Below, in pieces: positions 43,046-51,609 of a DNA stretch of 64,000 bases; position 1 is the stretch's first letter; every line of letters begins with the position of its first letter. The DNA is from Bradyrhizobium sp. LTSP849 (GTDB lineage Bacteria > Pseudomonadota > Alphaproteobacteria > Rhizobiales > Xanthobacteraceae). The stretch is from contig NZ_JYMR01000004.1 of assembly GCF_000938255.1 (NCBI RefSeq), forward strand, positions 1 through 64,000, written 5' to 3'. Below the pieces are notes generated by a model. It saw only the letters and a list, made by a program, of their open reading frames with translations. It ran no database searches and was not told the DNA's origin. The translations under genes and the position numbers were made by a program.

Positions 43046-43420
43046 TCAGCCGTAATAGCGCCAGCGCGGCGGTGGGCGGCGTGCGGGACGCGACATCAAC
43101 AGAGCGAGCGCAAAACCGATGCCGCCGGCGATCAGGAGTGAGCCAAGCGGATTGTCCTGCACCTTCCGCGAAATCGCCTGTGAGCCATCGCGCAAAGTGT
43201 CGCTGGGGTTCTCGTAGGCATCCTTGGCATAGCCGGCCGCGGTCTCGCCGGCGTCACGCACGGCATCCTTGGCCTGGCCGTAGAGATTCTGCACGGTACC
43301 GGCAGCTTCGCGCGCCTTGCCTGACGCCTGTGTCTGCGCATCGCCAGCAAGATCACCGACGGCACCTTCCGCACGGCCAGCGAATTCCTTGGCCGATCCA
43401 ACAATCCGATCCTTGTCCAT
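43046..43420 (-). CDS. CsbD-like stress protein with C-terminal membrane helix
   Basis: 124 residues. The N-terminal CsbD repeat is MDKDRIVGSAKEFAGRAEGAVGDLAGDAQTQASGKAREAAG, and a second helical half, YGQAKDAVRDAGETAAGYAKDAY, follows. A hydrophobic helix near 98-113 (LLIAGGIGFALALLM) ends in an Arg/Pro-rich tail. This combines CsbD with a DUF883-like C-terminal anchor. CsbD proteins are general-stress induced with unknown mechanism. A ribosome site (GAGGATCATC) precedes the ATG. Confidence 0.85.
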   Translation of the reverse strand: MDKDRIVGSAKEFAGRAEGAVGDLAGDAQTQASGKAREAAGTVQNLYGQAKDAVRDAGETAAGYAKDAYENPSDTLRDGSQAISRKVQDNPLGSLLIAGGIGFALALLMSRPARRPPPRWRYYG

Positions 43421-43495
43421 GATGATCCTCCTCGGGGGTCTGCCGGAGTAACCGATCAGGAGCAGCGCAGTTCCAATCGCCGAAAGAATGAGTGC

Positions 43496-43572
43496 GTAGC
43501 CCGGGTGAGCGCAGCGATACCCGGGAACGGTGCATGAAAAGTCCCGGATGTCGCTTTGCTCATCCGGGCTAC
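43496..43572. repeat. Dispersed palindromic repeat, 'gtagcccgg' family, copy 1
   Basis: GTAGCCCGG and CCGGGCTAC terminal arms, with gcgcagcga / tcgctttgc inside. Its right end overlaps the stop codon of the leftward SDR gene. A relative is at 45193-45277. Confidence 0.75.
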
Positions 43573-44306
43573 AGAATGAGTCCGCCGTCAACGACCAATG
43601 TCTGGCCGATGATGTAGGAGGACAGCGGCGATGCCAGGAACAGCGCCGCGCCCGCCATGTCGGCCGGCGTGCCCAATCGCCGCAATGGAATGCGCGACAA
43701 TGCGCCTTCGAGCCGCTTGGGATTGTCGGTCGTCACTTTCGTCATCTTGGTGTCGACGAGGCCGGGCGCGATGCCGTTGACGCGAATGCCGTCCTCGGCC
43801 CAGGCCTCACCCAACGTCCGCGTCAAGCCGACCGCCCCAGTCTTCGACGCGTTGTAGGCGGGGTTGCCCATGGTGGAGTGATAGGCTGCAGTCGACGACA
43901 CCATGATCAGTGATCCCTTCGAATCCCGCAACATGGAATGAAACCTTGTCGCGCACGCCATCAGGCTCATCAGATTGACCTCGACGACCTTGCGGAAACC
44001 GCTCATCTCGAATTCGCCGCGGCGATAGAGCACGGCGCCTTGCGCCAACACGAGCACGTCGAGCTTGTCGAAGGACGGCTTGAACGCTTCGATCGCGCCG
44101 GCATTGCTGACATCGAGCTGCACATAAGCAAGCCCCGTCAGATCAGAACCTTCCTCCGCCGAATATTCCGCAGGCCGAGCACGCGTGCCGCAAACCGCGA
44201 CATGCGCGCCCTTGGCGCGGAAGGTCTGTGCGATACCGTTGCCGATGCCGCTGGACCCGCCGACGACCAGCACCTGCTTGCCTGAGAAATCCAGCTCGTT
44301 TGCCAT
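43569..44306 (-). CDS. Short-chain dehydrogenase/reductase
   Basis: 245 residues, classical SDR: cofactor motif VVGGSSGIGNGIAQTF near 15, LVLAQGAVLY in place of NNAG, catalytic SSTAAYHSTMGNPAYNASKTG (Ser, Tyr, Lys) and the C-terminal GQTLVVDGGLIL. FabG-like in length. The substrate is unknown. It is divergent from a second SDR gene at 44406 with a 99-base spacer, which suggests joint regulation. Confidence 0.92.
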   Translation of the reverse strand: MANELDFSGKQVLVVGGSSGIGNGIAQTFRAKGAHVAVCGTRARPAEYSAEEGSDLTGLAYVQLDVSNAGAIEAFKPSFDKLDVLVLAQGAVLYRRGEFEMSGFRKVVEVNLMSLMACATRFHSMLRDSKGSLIMVSSTAAYHSTMGNPAYNASKTGAVGLTRTLGEAWAEDGIRVNGIAPGLVDTKMTKVTTDNPKRLEGALSRIPLRRLGTPADMAGAALFLASPLSSYIIGQTLVVDGGLIL

Positions 44307-44405
44307 CGCGGCCTCCCTTTTATTTTGCTTGTTTGACCTGTCTGCGGATCGATGCCAGCCTCGTCAATCTCATAACAAAAAACAAGCACTCCGCGAGGAA
44401 ACCGC

Positions 44406-45185
44406 ATGTCCGACTTCAAGCAGCTCAGCCGGTCTGTGAAGGGCCTGACCGTTCTCGTCACCGGCGCTGCGAGCGGCATGGGCCGCGCGACTGCGCGCGT
44501 GTTCGCCGCTGAGGGCGCGAACGTCGCCGCAACCGATTACGACGAGCAGGGCGCGCTGGCCGTTGCGAAGGAGATCGCCGCGAGCGGCGGAACGGCGAAG
44601 GCGTGGAAGCTCGACGTCGCCGACGTCGGCGAGATCAAGCGCGTCGTCAATGACGTCGCGACGCATTTCGGCGGGCTCGACGTGGTCGTCAACAACGCCG
44701 GCATCTCCGTCCGCGTCGCGATCGACGACGAGGCGTACGAGGACGCCTGGGCAAAAGGCATCGCCGTGATGCTGACGGCGCATCCGCGCATCATCCGCGC
44801 TGCCCTTCCGCACCTGCGCAAATCGAAGAGCCCGCGCATCGTCAACATCGCCTCGACCGAGGCGCTCGGCGCCACCGCTCTGCACAGCCCTTATTCGGCG
44901 GCGAAGGGTGGCGTGGCGAGCCTCACCCGCTCGCTGGCTGTGGAGCTTGGCCGCGAAGGCATCACCGTCAACTGCATCTGCCCGGGCCCGATCCGCACCG
45001 CCATCACCGACCGCATCTCGGAAGAGCACAAGACCATCTACGCCAAGCGCCGCACCGCACTCGGCCGCTACGGCGATCCCGAGGAGGTCGCGCATATGAC
45101 GCTGAGCCTGTGCCTGCCGGCGGCATCGTTCCTGACCGGCGCGGTGATCCCGGTCGATGGCGGCCTGATGGCGCGCAACGCGTGA
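44406..45185 (+). CDS. Short-chain dehydrogenase/reductase
   Basis: 259 residues, classical SDR: VLVTGAASGMGRATARVFAAEG near 17, VVNNAGISVRV, catalytic NIASTEALGATALHSPYSAAKGG (Ser, Tyr, Lys), ICPGPIRTAIT and SFLTGAVIPVDGG. The oxidised substrate is not deducible. It has an opposite-strand SDR neighbour and a downstream TauD-type dioxygenase, perhaps one small catabolic locus. Confidence 0.93.
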   Translation: MSDFKQLSRSVKGLTVLVTGAASGMGRATARVFAAEGANVAATDYDEQGALAVAKEIAASGGTAKAWKLDVADVGEIKRVVNDVATHFGGLDVVVNNAGISVRVAIDDEAYEDAWAKGIAVMLTAHPRIIRAALPHLRKSKSPRIVNIASTEALGATALHSPYSAAKGGVASLTRSLAVELGREGITVNCICPGPIRTAITDRISEEHKTIYAKRRTALGRYGDPEEVAHMTLSLCLPAASFLTGAVIPVDGGLMARNA

Positions 45186-45192
45186 GAGAGGT

Positions 45193-45277
45193 GTAGCCCG
45201 GATGGAGCGAAGCGCAATCCGGGGAGGTTTTTCCGTGGAGTGAGAGCCCCGGATTACGCTGCGCTCCATCCGGCTAC
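45193..45277. repeat. Dispersed palindromic repeat, 'gtagcccgg' family, copy 2
   Basis: GTAGCCCGGATGGAGCG pairs with CGCTCCATCCGGCTAC; internal gaagcgcaatccgggg mirrors ccccggattacgctgc. Confidence 0.8.
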
Positions 45278-45299
45278 GGGCTGCTATGCGCAGCCAGCG

Positions 45300-45327
45300 T
45301 TGACAACGCCGGATGCGGGAGTAGCTT
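45300..45327 (+). promoter_or_regulatory. Candidate promoter for the TauD-type dioxygenase
   Basis: TTGACA, 16-base spacer, TAGCTT, about 50 bases before the start codon and just after the repeat. Confidence 0.45.
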
Positions 45328-45375
45328 TTTCGCCAACAGAGCGGGCCAACCGCTCGCGGTCCGCGGAGAAACGCC

Positions 45376-46263
45376 ATGACGATCGCCATCCGGCAGCTTC
45401 AGACGCATTTTGCCGGCGAGGTTTCCGGCCTCGATCTGCGAAAGCCTCTTACCGAGAGCGAGGCGCGCGAGGTCGAGTCCGCCATGGACAAATACGCGGT
45501 GCTCGTCTTTCACGACCAGGACATCAACGACGAGCAGCAGATGGCCTTCGCGCTCAATTTCGGCCAACGCGAGGACGCGCGCGGCGGCACCGTGACCAAG
45601 GCGCAGGACTACCGGCTCCAGTCCGGCCTCAACGACGTCTCCAATCTCGGCAAGGACGGCAAGCCGCTGGCCAAGGACAGCCGCACGCATCTGTTCAATC
45701 TCGGCAACTGCCTCTGGCACTCCGACAGTTCGTTCCGTCCGATCCCTGCAAAATTCTCACTGCTCTCGGCCCGCGTGGTGAACCCGAAGGGCGGCAACAC
45801 CGAATTCGCCGACATGCGCGCAGCCTATGACGCGCTCGACGACGAGACCAAGGCGGAGCTCGAAGAACTCGTCTGCGAACACTCGCTGATGTATTCGCGC
45901 GGTTCGCTTGGCTTCACCGAATATACCGACGACGAGAAGGCGATGTTCAAGCCGGTGCTGCAACGGCTGGTGCGGACCCATCCCGTCCATCGCCGCAAGT
46001 CGCTGTATCTCTCATCACACGCCGGCAAGATCGTCAGCATGAGCGTGCCTGAGGGGCGCCTGTTGCTGCGGGACCTCAACGAGCACGCAACGCAAGCAGA
46101 GTTCGTCTACGTCCACAAATGGAAGCTGCATGACCTCGTGATGTGGGACAACCGCCAGACCATGCACCGCGTCCGCCGCTACGACCAGTCCCAGCCCCGC
46201 GACATGCGGCGTGCGACGGTGGCGGGGACCGAGCCGACGGTGCAGCAGCAGGCGGCGGAGTAG
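45376..46263 (+). CDS. TauD/TfdA-family Fe(II)/2-oxoglutarate dioxygenase
   Basis: 295 residues. Iron ligands are visible as WHSDSSF (His-x-Asp near 115) and the distal His in DNRQTMHRVRRYD (near 265), with Arg nearby for 2-oxoglutarate. The N-terminal HFAGEVSGLDLRKPLTESE is typical of TauD/TfdA proteins. Such enzymes hydroxylate sulfonates, aryloxyalkanoates or carnitine-like compounds; TfdA-like is as likely as TauD. Given the distant sulfur genes, taurine use is possible but unproven. Confidence 0.9.
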   Translation: MTIAIRQLQTHFAGEVSGLDLRKPLTESEAREVESAMDKYAVLVFHDQDINDEQQMAFALNFGQREDARGGTVTKAQDYRLQSGLNDVSNLGKDGKPLAKDSRTHLFNLGNCLWHSDSSFRPIPAKFSLLSARVVNPKGGNTEFADMRAAYDALDDETKAELEELVCEHSLMYSRGSLGFTEYTDDEKAMFKPVLQRLVRTHPVHRRKSLYLSSHAGKIVSMSVPEGRLLLRDLNEHATQAEFVYVHKWKLHDLVMWDNRQTMHRVRRYDQSQPRDMRRATVAGTEPTVQQQAAE

Positions 46264-46266
46264 CGC

Positions 46267-46390
46267 GTCATCCACCGTCGGAGGTGGTCATCGCCCGGCT
46301 TGACCGGGCGATCCAGTACTCCGAGACGTTTGTGATTGAATCGATCGGCCGCGGCGTACTGGATGCCCCGGTCAAGCCGGAGCATGACAG
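46267..46390. repeat. Dispersed palindromic repeat, 'gtactggatgcc' family, copy 2
   Basis: CGCCCGGCTTGACCGGGCG and CCCCGGTCAAGCCGG arms around gatccagtactccgaga and cgcggcgtactggatgcc, matching 2082-2181 in its core. It fills the convergent gap between the dioxygenase and YqgE genes. Confidence 0.8.
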
Positions 46391-46402
46391 CGGAGAATGA
46401 GG

Positions 46403-47047
46403 CTACGCGTGCCCGGCCTCGTTCGACAGCATACCGGGATCGATGCCGATCTTGCGCAAGGCACGGCCGTACTTTTCATCGACGTCATCGCCGAAGATCA
46501 GATCCGCATCCGCGTCGCAATGCAGCCAGCCATTGCTCTGGATCTCGGTCTCGAGCTGGCCCGGCGCCCAGCCGGCATAGCCGAGTGCGAGGATGGCGTG
46601 CTTGGGTCCGGAGCCCTTGGCGATCGCGCGCAGGATGTCCACGGTCGCGGTGAGGCAGACGCCGTCGTCGATCCGCAGCGTCGCGTTGTCGATGTAGAAA
46701 TCGCTGGAATGCAGCACGAAGCCGCGGCCGGTATCGACCGGGCCGCCGCGCAGCACCTTCATGCTTTCGGCGTTCTCCGGCAGCTTGATCTGCTCACCCT
46801 TCTTGATGATTCCGAGCTGCACCAGGAGCTCGGGGAAATCGATGCTGCCGGCCGGATGGTTGACGATGATGCCCATCGCCCCCTCCGCCGAATGGGCGCA
46901 GAGATAGATCACCGAGCGCTCGAAGCGGGAATCGCCCATCACAGGCATCGCGATCAGGAGCCGACCGTCGAGATACCCGGCCGAACTGGGAAACGCCGAG
47001 CCCGCGACCCGGGTGCTATCGCCAGTCCTTTTGCCAGTAGGAGCCAT
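46403..47047 (-). CDS. YqgE/AlgH family protein
   Basis: 214 residues of UPF0301 (YqgE/AlgH). Family blocks are [67 protein letters not shown] and [22 protein letters not shown]. The function is not established; AlgH influences alginate regulation in Pseudomonas. It is divergent from the DsbD-domain gene. Confidence 0.93.
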   Translation of the reverse strand: MAPTGKRTGDSTRVAGSAFPSSAGYLDGRLLIAMPVMGDSRFERSVIYLCAHSAEGAMGIIVNHPAGSIDFPELLVQLGIIKKGEQIKLPENAESMKVLRGGPVDTGRGFVLHSSDFYIDNATLRIDDGVCLTATVDILRAIAKGSGPKHAILALGYAGWAPGQLETEIQSNGWLHCDADADLIFGDDVDEKYGRALRKIGIDPGMLSNEAGHA

Positions 47048-47189
47048 CGGTGAAGCACTCCGGTTTCCATTCCTATCCTGATGTCGGGCTCGGCCGCTGT
47101 CAAATCAAGGCTTGCAGAGAGCTGATTCAAGTGCATCCATCACAAGCAATTCAATGGTTTGCCCCTGAGTGACCCTGTAAAGACGTGCC

Positions 47190-48029
47190 ATGCTCAGCAT
47201 AGTTCCCCTGCGTGCGGCGATGGGCGTCGCAACAACCTTGCTCGCGTCGTCGCTGGCGCTTGCGGCGCGCGCCGACGATGCCTCGCCATGGCAGCGCGAC
47301 GGACATTCCGCGGTGCGGCTGCTGGCGGGGTCGCGCAGCGGTGCGGTCCTGCTCGGCGGGATTGCCTTCCAGATCCAGCCGGGTTGGAAGACCTACTGGC
47401 GCAGCCCCGGCGATTCCGGCGTTCCACCGCGATTCGACTTCTCGAAGTCGGATAATGTCGAGGCGGTGACGATCATGTGGCCGGCGCCGCTGAAGTTCGA
47501 CGACGGCGCGGGCGGCCATTCGATCGGCTATCACGACCAGATCGTGCTGCCGCTCCGCATCGTTCCCAAGACGGCCGACAAGCCGGTCACGTTGCGCGCC
47601 GAGATCAATTACGCAGTGTGCGAAAAGCTCTGCATTCCCGTCGAGGCCAGCGCCGAGCTCGGCTTCAACAGCGTCGCCTCGACCGAGGACGGCGCACTGT
47701 TCGCGGCGCTCGACACCGTGCCCAAGCCCGCCACGATCGGCGATCCCAATCCGCTGACCATCCGCGACGTCAAGCGCGACGGCGCCAAATACGTGGTGGT
47801 CGATGTGGTTGCGCCGGATAAAGGCAACGTCAATCTGTTCGTGGAAGGACCGACGCCCGATTGGTCACTGCCGATCCCAGCGCCAGTCGAGCACAGCCCG
47901 CCAGGGGTGAAACGCTTCTCCTTCGAGCTCGACGGGCTGCCGCCAGGCGCCAAGCCCGACGGCGCAGCGCTGAAGTTCACGCTGGTCGGACCGGAGAAGT
48001 CGTACGAGTTCAATACGAATTTGGAGTGA
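47190..48029 (+). CDS. Secreted DsbD N-terminal domain-like protein
   Basis: 279 residues with a signal peptide (TTLLASSLALAARADD). The body resembles the periplasmic DsbD/ScsB N-terminal domain: GGIAFQIQPGWKTYWRSPGDSGVPPRFDF, GYHDQIVLPLRI and YAVCEKLCIPVEA (Cys-x3-Cys). It lacks the DsbD membrane domain and the thioredoxin domain, so it needs an outside electron donor. It may transfer electrons to a periplasmic thiol protein. No CcdA-like gene is nearby. Confidence 0.85.
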   Translation: MLSIVPLRAAMGVATTLLASSLALAARADDASPWQRDGHSAVRLLAGSRSGAVLLGGIAFQIQPGWKTYWRSPGDSGVPPRFDFSKSDNVEAVTIMWPAPLKFDDGAGGHSIGYHDQIVLPLRIVPKTADKPVTLRAEINYAVCEKLCIPVEASAELGFNSVASTEDGALFAALDTVPKPATIGDPNPLTIRDVKRDGAKYVVVDVVAPDKGNVNLFVEGPTPDWSLPIPAPVEHSPPGVKRFSFELDGLPPGAKPDGAALKFTLVGPEKSYEFNTNLE

Positions 48030-48038
48030 GCCCGAGCT

Positions 48039-48201
48039 GTCGTCCCGGACAAGCGCAGCGAAGCGGAGCGCAGATCCGGGACCCATACTCCGCAGCAATA
48101 GTTTTGCGAAAATTCGGAGTTGCTAGCTTCGCGCCACAACTTCTCCCTGTGGTTATGGGTCCCGGCCCCCCGTGCGCAATGGCGCACTAGGCCGGGACGA
48201 C
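48039..48201. repeat. Dispersed palindromic repeat, related to the 'cgtcccgg' family
   Basis: GTCGTCCCGG and CCGGGACGAC terminal arms; the interior holds agatccgggacccat and ccctgtggttatgggtcccgg. The word ccctgtggttatggg is the reverse complement of cccataaccacaggg in the copies at 32010 and 38441. Confidence 0.75.
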
Positions 48202-48326
48202 ACCGGGGATGGCGCCGCAGCGTACCCACCCAACCGAATCTTAACGAATGGTTGCTAATTCCCAAGGATACCGCACATGGCTGCCGCAGCATGCGGGACG
48301 CCTGGGGATTCTTCGAATTGGCCGTG

Positions 48327-49685
48327 ATGGATGCAGAACCTGCCTCGACCGGACCGGCCGGCCTGATCGCGCGGCTGCGGGCCAAGTTGACGGGCGGATC
48401 GAGCGAAGCGTCGCTGACGCGGCGGCTGGCCGGCACCATCTTCGTCATCCGCGTGATCAGTGCGGGCCTCGCCTATGTCGCGCAGGTCCTGCTCGCGCGC
48501 TGGATGGGCACGTCCGACTACGGCATCTATGTCTATGTCTGGACCTGGGTGCTGCTGCTCGGCAGCATGATGGACTTCGGCATCTCGGCTTCCGCGCAAA
48601 AAATCATTCCGGAGTACCGCACCAGCGGCGAGCATGCGCTGCTGCGCGGCTTTCTCTCCGGCAGCCGCTGGCTGACCTTCGCGGTGTCCACGCTGGTGTC
48701 GCTTGCGCTTGCCGGCATCGTCAAACTGCTTTCGCCCTGGATCGATCCGGCCGAGGTGCTGCCGCTTTATATCGGCTGCATGACGTTGCCGGCCTTCGTT
48801 GTCGCTAACACCCAGGACGGCATCGCGCGCTCGCATGACTGGATGCAGCTCGGCCTGATGCCGCAATTCATCATCCGCCAAGCGCTGATCATCGGCATCA
48901 CCGCGTGCGCCTTCCTGCTCGGCTATCATCTCGGCGCAGTCGCCGCGATGGTCGCGAGCGCCGGCGCGGTGTGGATCGCGATGACCGGGCAGATGGCGGT
49001 GCTGAACCGCAAGCTCACCGACCATATCGAACCCGGTCCCAAGGCCTATGACATCAGCGGCTGGCTCGCCGTTTCGTTGCCGATCCTGCTGGTCGAGAGC
49101 TTTTACCTGCTGCTGTCCTACACCGATGTGCTGGTGCTCCAGCAATTTCGTCCCTCCGACGAGGTCGGCGTCTATTTTGCGGTGGTGAAGACGCTGGCGC
49201 TGGTGTCCTTCATTCACTACGCGATGTCGGCGACGACCGCGCATCGCTTCGCCGAATACAACGCGCTCGGCGACAAGGCGCGCCTGTCGGCCTATGTGGC
49301 GCACGCCATCAACTGGACGTTCTGGCCGTCGCTGGCGGCGACCGCCGTGCTGCTCGCGCTCGGCAAGCCGCTGCTGTGGCTGTTCGGACCGCAATTCGTG
49401 ATCGGCTACGACATCATGTTCGTCGCCGCGATTGGCCTGGTGGTGCGCGCCGCGATCGGCCCGGTCGAGCGCCTGCTCAACATGCTCGGCCAACAGAAGA
49501 TCTGCGCACTGGCTTACGCGCTGGCGTTCCTGATGAACCTCGTGCTCTGCATCGCGCTCGTGCCGCGCTTCGGCGGCCACGGCGCCGCGGCCGCGACCTC
49601 GATCTCGCTCACCTTCGAGACGGTGCTGCTGTTCTGGATCGTGCGGCAGCGCCTCGGGCTGCACGTGCTGGCGTTTGGCAAATAG
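48327..49685 (+). CDS. Polysaccharide flippase-like membrane protein (Wzx/MATE-like)
   Basis: About 452 residues with roughly 12-14 membrane helices. Early SLTRRLAGTIFVIRVISAGLAYVAQVLLARWMGTSDYG matches the polysaccharide-biosynthesis flippase (MOP superfamily) N-terminus, and the C-terminal half has WLFGPQFVIGYDIMFVAA and FGGHGAAAATSISLTFETVLLFW. It would move lipid-linked sugar units across the inner membrane. No glycosyltransferase genes flank it. The start is uncertain: 48291 and the GTG at 48324 are also in frame. Confidence 0.88.
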   Translation: MDAEPASTGPAGLIARLRAKLTGGSSEASLTRRLAGTIFVIRVISAGLAYVAQVLLARWMGTSDYGIYVYVWTWVLLLGSMMDFGISASAQKIIPEYRTSGEHALLRGFLSGSRWLTFAVSTLVSLALAGIVKLLSPWIDPAEVLPLYIGCMTLPAFVVANTQDGIARSHDWMQLGLMPQFIIRQALIIGITACAFLLGYHLGAVAAMVASAGAVWIAMTGQMAVLNRKLTDHIEPGPKAYDISGWLAVSLPILLVESFYLLLSYTDVLVLQQFRPSDEVGVYFAVVKTLALVSFIHYAMSATTAHRFAEYNALGDKARLSAYVAHAINWTFWPSLAATAVLLALGKPLLWLFGPQFVIGYDIMFVAAIGLVVRAAIGPVERLLNMLGQQKICALAYALAFLMNLVLCIALVPRFGGHGAAAATSISLTFETVLLFWIVRQRLGLHVLAFGK

Positions 49686-49872
49686 TCACGCCGCCTCTTG
49701 CTCCCCCCGAAACAACTGTTTCGCAGGAAGCCAGCGAATGGGGCAAAATGACTGCCCATTCCCCTATATTGGTATGATTTTTCTTATTCAGTCCAACCGG
49801 TTGCATCTCTGTGAAAGTTTATTCTACGTCATATTGCCCTGCTGATGAGATAAACCTAAGATTCCCCAGACC

Positions 49873-50697
49873 ATGATTGATCCACTCTACGTCGCCTCGG
49901 GATTCGGCGTCGGCCTGCTTGTCGGGATGACCGGCGTGGGAGGCGGCTCGCTGATGACGCCGCTGCTGATCCTGCTGTTCGGCATCCATCCCTCCACCGC
50001 TGTCGGAACCGACCTGCTCTATGCGGCCGCGACCAAGACCGGCGGCAGCGTCGTGCACGGCTGGTCGCGCAGCGTGCACTGGCCGGCGGTGCTGCGGCTC
50101 GCCTGCGGCAGCATCCCCGCAAGTGCACTCACGCTGCTCGTGCTGTGGAAGCTCGATCTCAGAGCCGATTCCGAGCGCAATTTGGTCAACCTGGTGCTGT
50201 GCTTTGCGCTGATGCTGACGGCGACATCGCTGATCTTCCGCAAGTCGCTCATGGAGCGCTATCGCCGGCGACTGGAACAGGTCGATGCGCGCACCACGGC
50301 AATCGCGACCGTCGTCACCGGAATCGTGCTAGGCGTGCTGGTCTCGATCTCGTCCGTCGGCGCTGGTGCGGTCGGCGTGACGGTGCTGCTGCTGCTCTAT
50401 CCGCGCCTGCCGATGGCGACCATCGTCGGCTCCGACATCGCGCATGCGGTTCCGCTGACGCTGGTAGCCGGGACCGGGCACTGGATGCTCGGCTCGGTCG
50501 ACTGGCACCTGATGGGTGTTTTGCTGCTCGGTTCGCTGCCTGGCATCGTCCTCGGCAGCTACAGCGCGACGCGCGTGCCGGAGACGGTCTTGCGCTTCGC
50601 GCTCGCTAGCGTCCTGTTCGTGGTCGCCGGCAGGATCATGTTCACGGAATTGAACCTGTCATCCGCGATCGTGACGGCGCTGGCCTGGAGCCATTGA
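49873..50697 (+). CDS. TSUP-family (TauE/SafE) permease
   Basis: 274 residues with eight predicted helices and two TSUP half-repeats: VGLLVGMTGVGGGSLMTPLLILLFGIHPSTAVGTDLLYAAATK in the first and SISSVGAGAVGVTVLLLLYPRLPMATIVGSDIAHAVP in the second. Family members export sulfite, sulfoacetate or related sulfur and organic anions. It lies about 2.8 kb from the sulfate-uptake genes; a sulfur role is plausible but not shown. The segment 49686-49872 upstream holds nothing recognised. Confidence 0.9.
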   Translation: MIDPLYVASGFGVGLLVGMTGVGGGSLMTPLLILLFGIHPSTAVGTDLLYAAATKTGGSVVHGWSRSVHWPAVLRLACGSIPASALTLLVLWKLDLRADSERNLVNLVLCFALMLTATSLIFRKSLMERYRRRLEQVDARTTAIATVVTGIVLGVLVSISSVGAGAVGVTVLLLLYPRLPMATIVGSDIAHAVPLTLVAGTGHWMLGSVDWHLMGVLLLGSLPGIVLGSYSATRVPETVLRFALASVLFVVAGRIMFTELNLSSAIVTALAWSH

Positions 50698-50717
50698 ACG
50701 GAAAGCGGCGCCGTCTT

Positions 50718-50808
50718 GTAGGGTGGGCAAAGCGAAGCGTGCCCACCGCGTCTCCTCAATCAGAGAAGGATGGTGGGCACGGCGCTCGCGCGCCTTTGCC
50801 CACCCTAC
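50718..50808. repeat. Dispersed palindromic repeat, 'gtagggtgggcaaag' family, copy 2
   Basis: The same terminal arms as 30975-31069 (GTAGGGTGGGCAAAGCGAAGC and GCGCCTTTGCCCACCCTAC) and the same atggtgggcacggcgct core; only the central 20-25 bases differ. Confidence 0.85.
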
Positions 50809-50819
50809 GGTCCGAGGCC

Positions 50820-51608
50820 CTACTCGGCGGTCCAGCCGCCATCGATCGAGAGGTTGGAGCCGGTGATCTGCGCGGCGTCGTCGCCGCACAGGAACAGCGC
50901 AAGGGCTGCGACCTGCTCGGAGGTGACGAACTCCTTGGTCGGCTGCGCATCGAGCAGCACATCGTTGATGACCTGCTCGCGCGTGAGATTGCGGGCCTTC
51001 ATCGTGTCGGGGATCTGCTTCTCCACCAGCGGCGTCCAGACATAGCCGGGGCTGATGCAGTTGCAGGTGATCTTGTTGGTCGCGACCTCCAGCGCCACGG
51101 TCTTGGTCAGGCCGGCGATGCCGTGCTTGGCCGACACGTAAGCCGACTTGAAGGGCGAGGCGACCAGCGAGTGCGCCGACGCCGTGTTGATGATGCGGCC
51201 CCAGCCCTTCTTCTTCATGCCGGGAACGGCGGCGCGGATGGCATGGAAGGCCGAGGACAGATTGATCGCGATGATCTGGTCCCACTTCTCAGGCGGGAAT
51301 TCCTCGATCGGCGAGACGAACTGGATGCCGGCATTGTTGACGAGGATGTCGACCGAGCCGAACGACTTCTCACCGAGTGCGATCATCCCGGCGATCTCGG
51401 CGGGCTTGGTCATGTCGGCAGGCGAGTAGACCGCTTTCACGCCGAAGTCGGATTCGATTTTGGCGCGCTCCTTCTCGATGTCCTCGGGCGAGCCGAAGCC
51501 GTTGATGACGACATTGGCGCCGGCGGCGGCGAAGGCGCGCGCATAGGCGAGCCCGATGCCGCTGGTCGATCCGGTCACGACGGCGTTCTTGCCTGACAAA
51601 CTACCCAT
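50820..51608 (-). CDS. bdhA: 3-hydroxybutyrate dehydrogenase
   Basis: 262 residues. An SDR interconverting D-3-hydroxybutyrate and acetoacetate, the last step of polyhydroxybutyrate breakdown. Visible are AVVTGSTSGIGLAYARAF, LVNNAGIQFVSPIEEFP, catalytic NTASAHSLVASPFKSAYVSAKHG (Ser, Tyr, Lys), SPGYVWTPLVEKQIPD and the C-terminal GSNLSIDGGWTA. The SAHSLVASPFKSAYVSAKHG and VEKQI stretches are specific to 3-HBDH. It starts one base after the patatin gene stop, so they form an operon. Confidence 0.92.
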   Translation of the reverse strand: MGSLSGKNAVVTGSTSGIGLAYARAFAAAGANVVINGFGSPEDIEKERAKIESDFGVKAVYSPADMTKPAEIAGMIALGEKSFGSVDILVNNAGIQFVSPIEEFPPEKWDQIIAINLSSAFHAIRAAVPGMKKKGWGRIINTASAHSLVASPFKSAYVSAKHGIAGLTKTVALEVATNKITCNCISPGYVWTPLVEKQIPDTMKARNLTREQVINDVLLDAQPTKEFVTSEQVAALALFLCGDDAAQITGSNLSIDGGWTAE

Positions 51609-51609
51609 G

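Noticed and set aside
45376..46263. Assigning the dioxygenase specifically as TauD
   Set aside because: No taurine transporter is adjacent and motifs fit TfdA and other family members equally well, so only the family is called.
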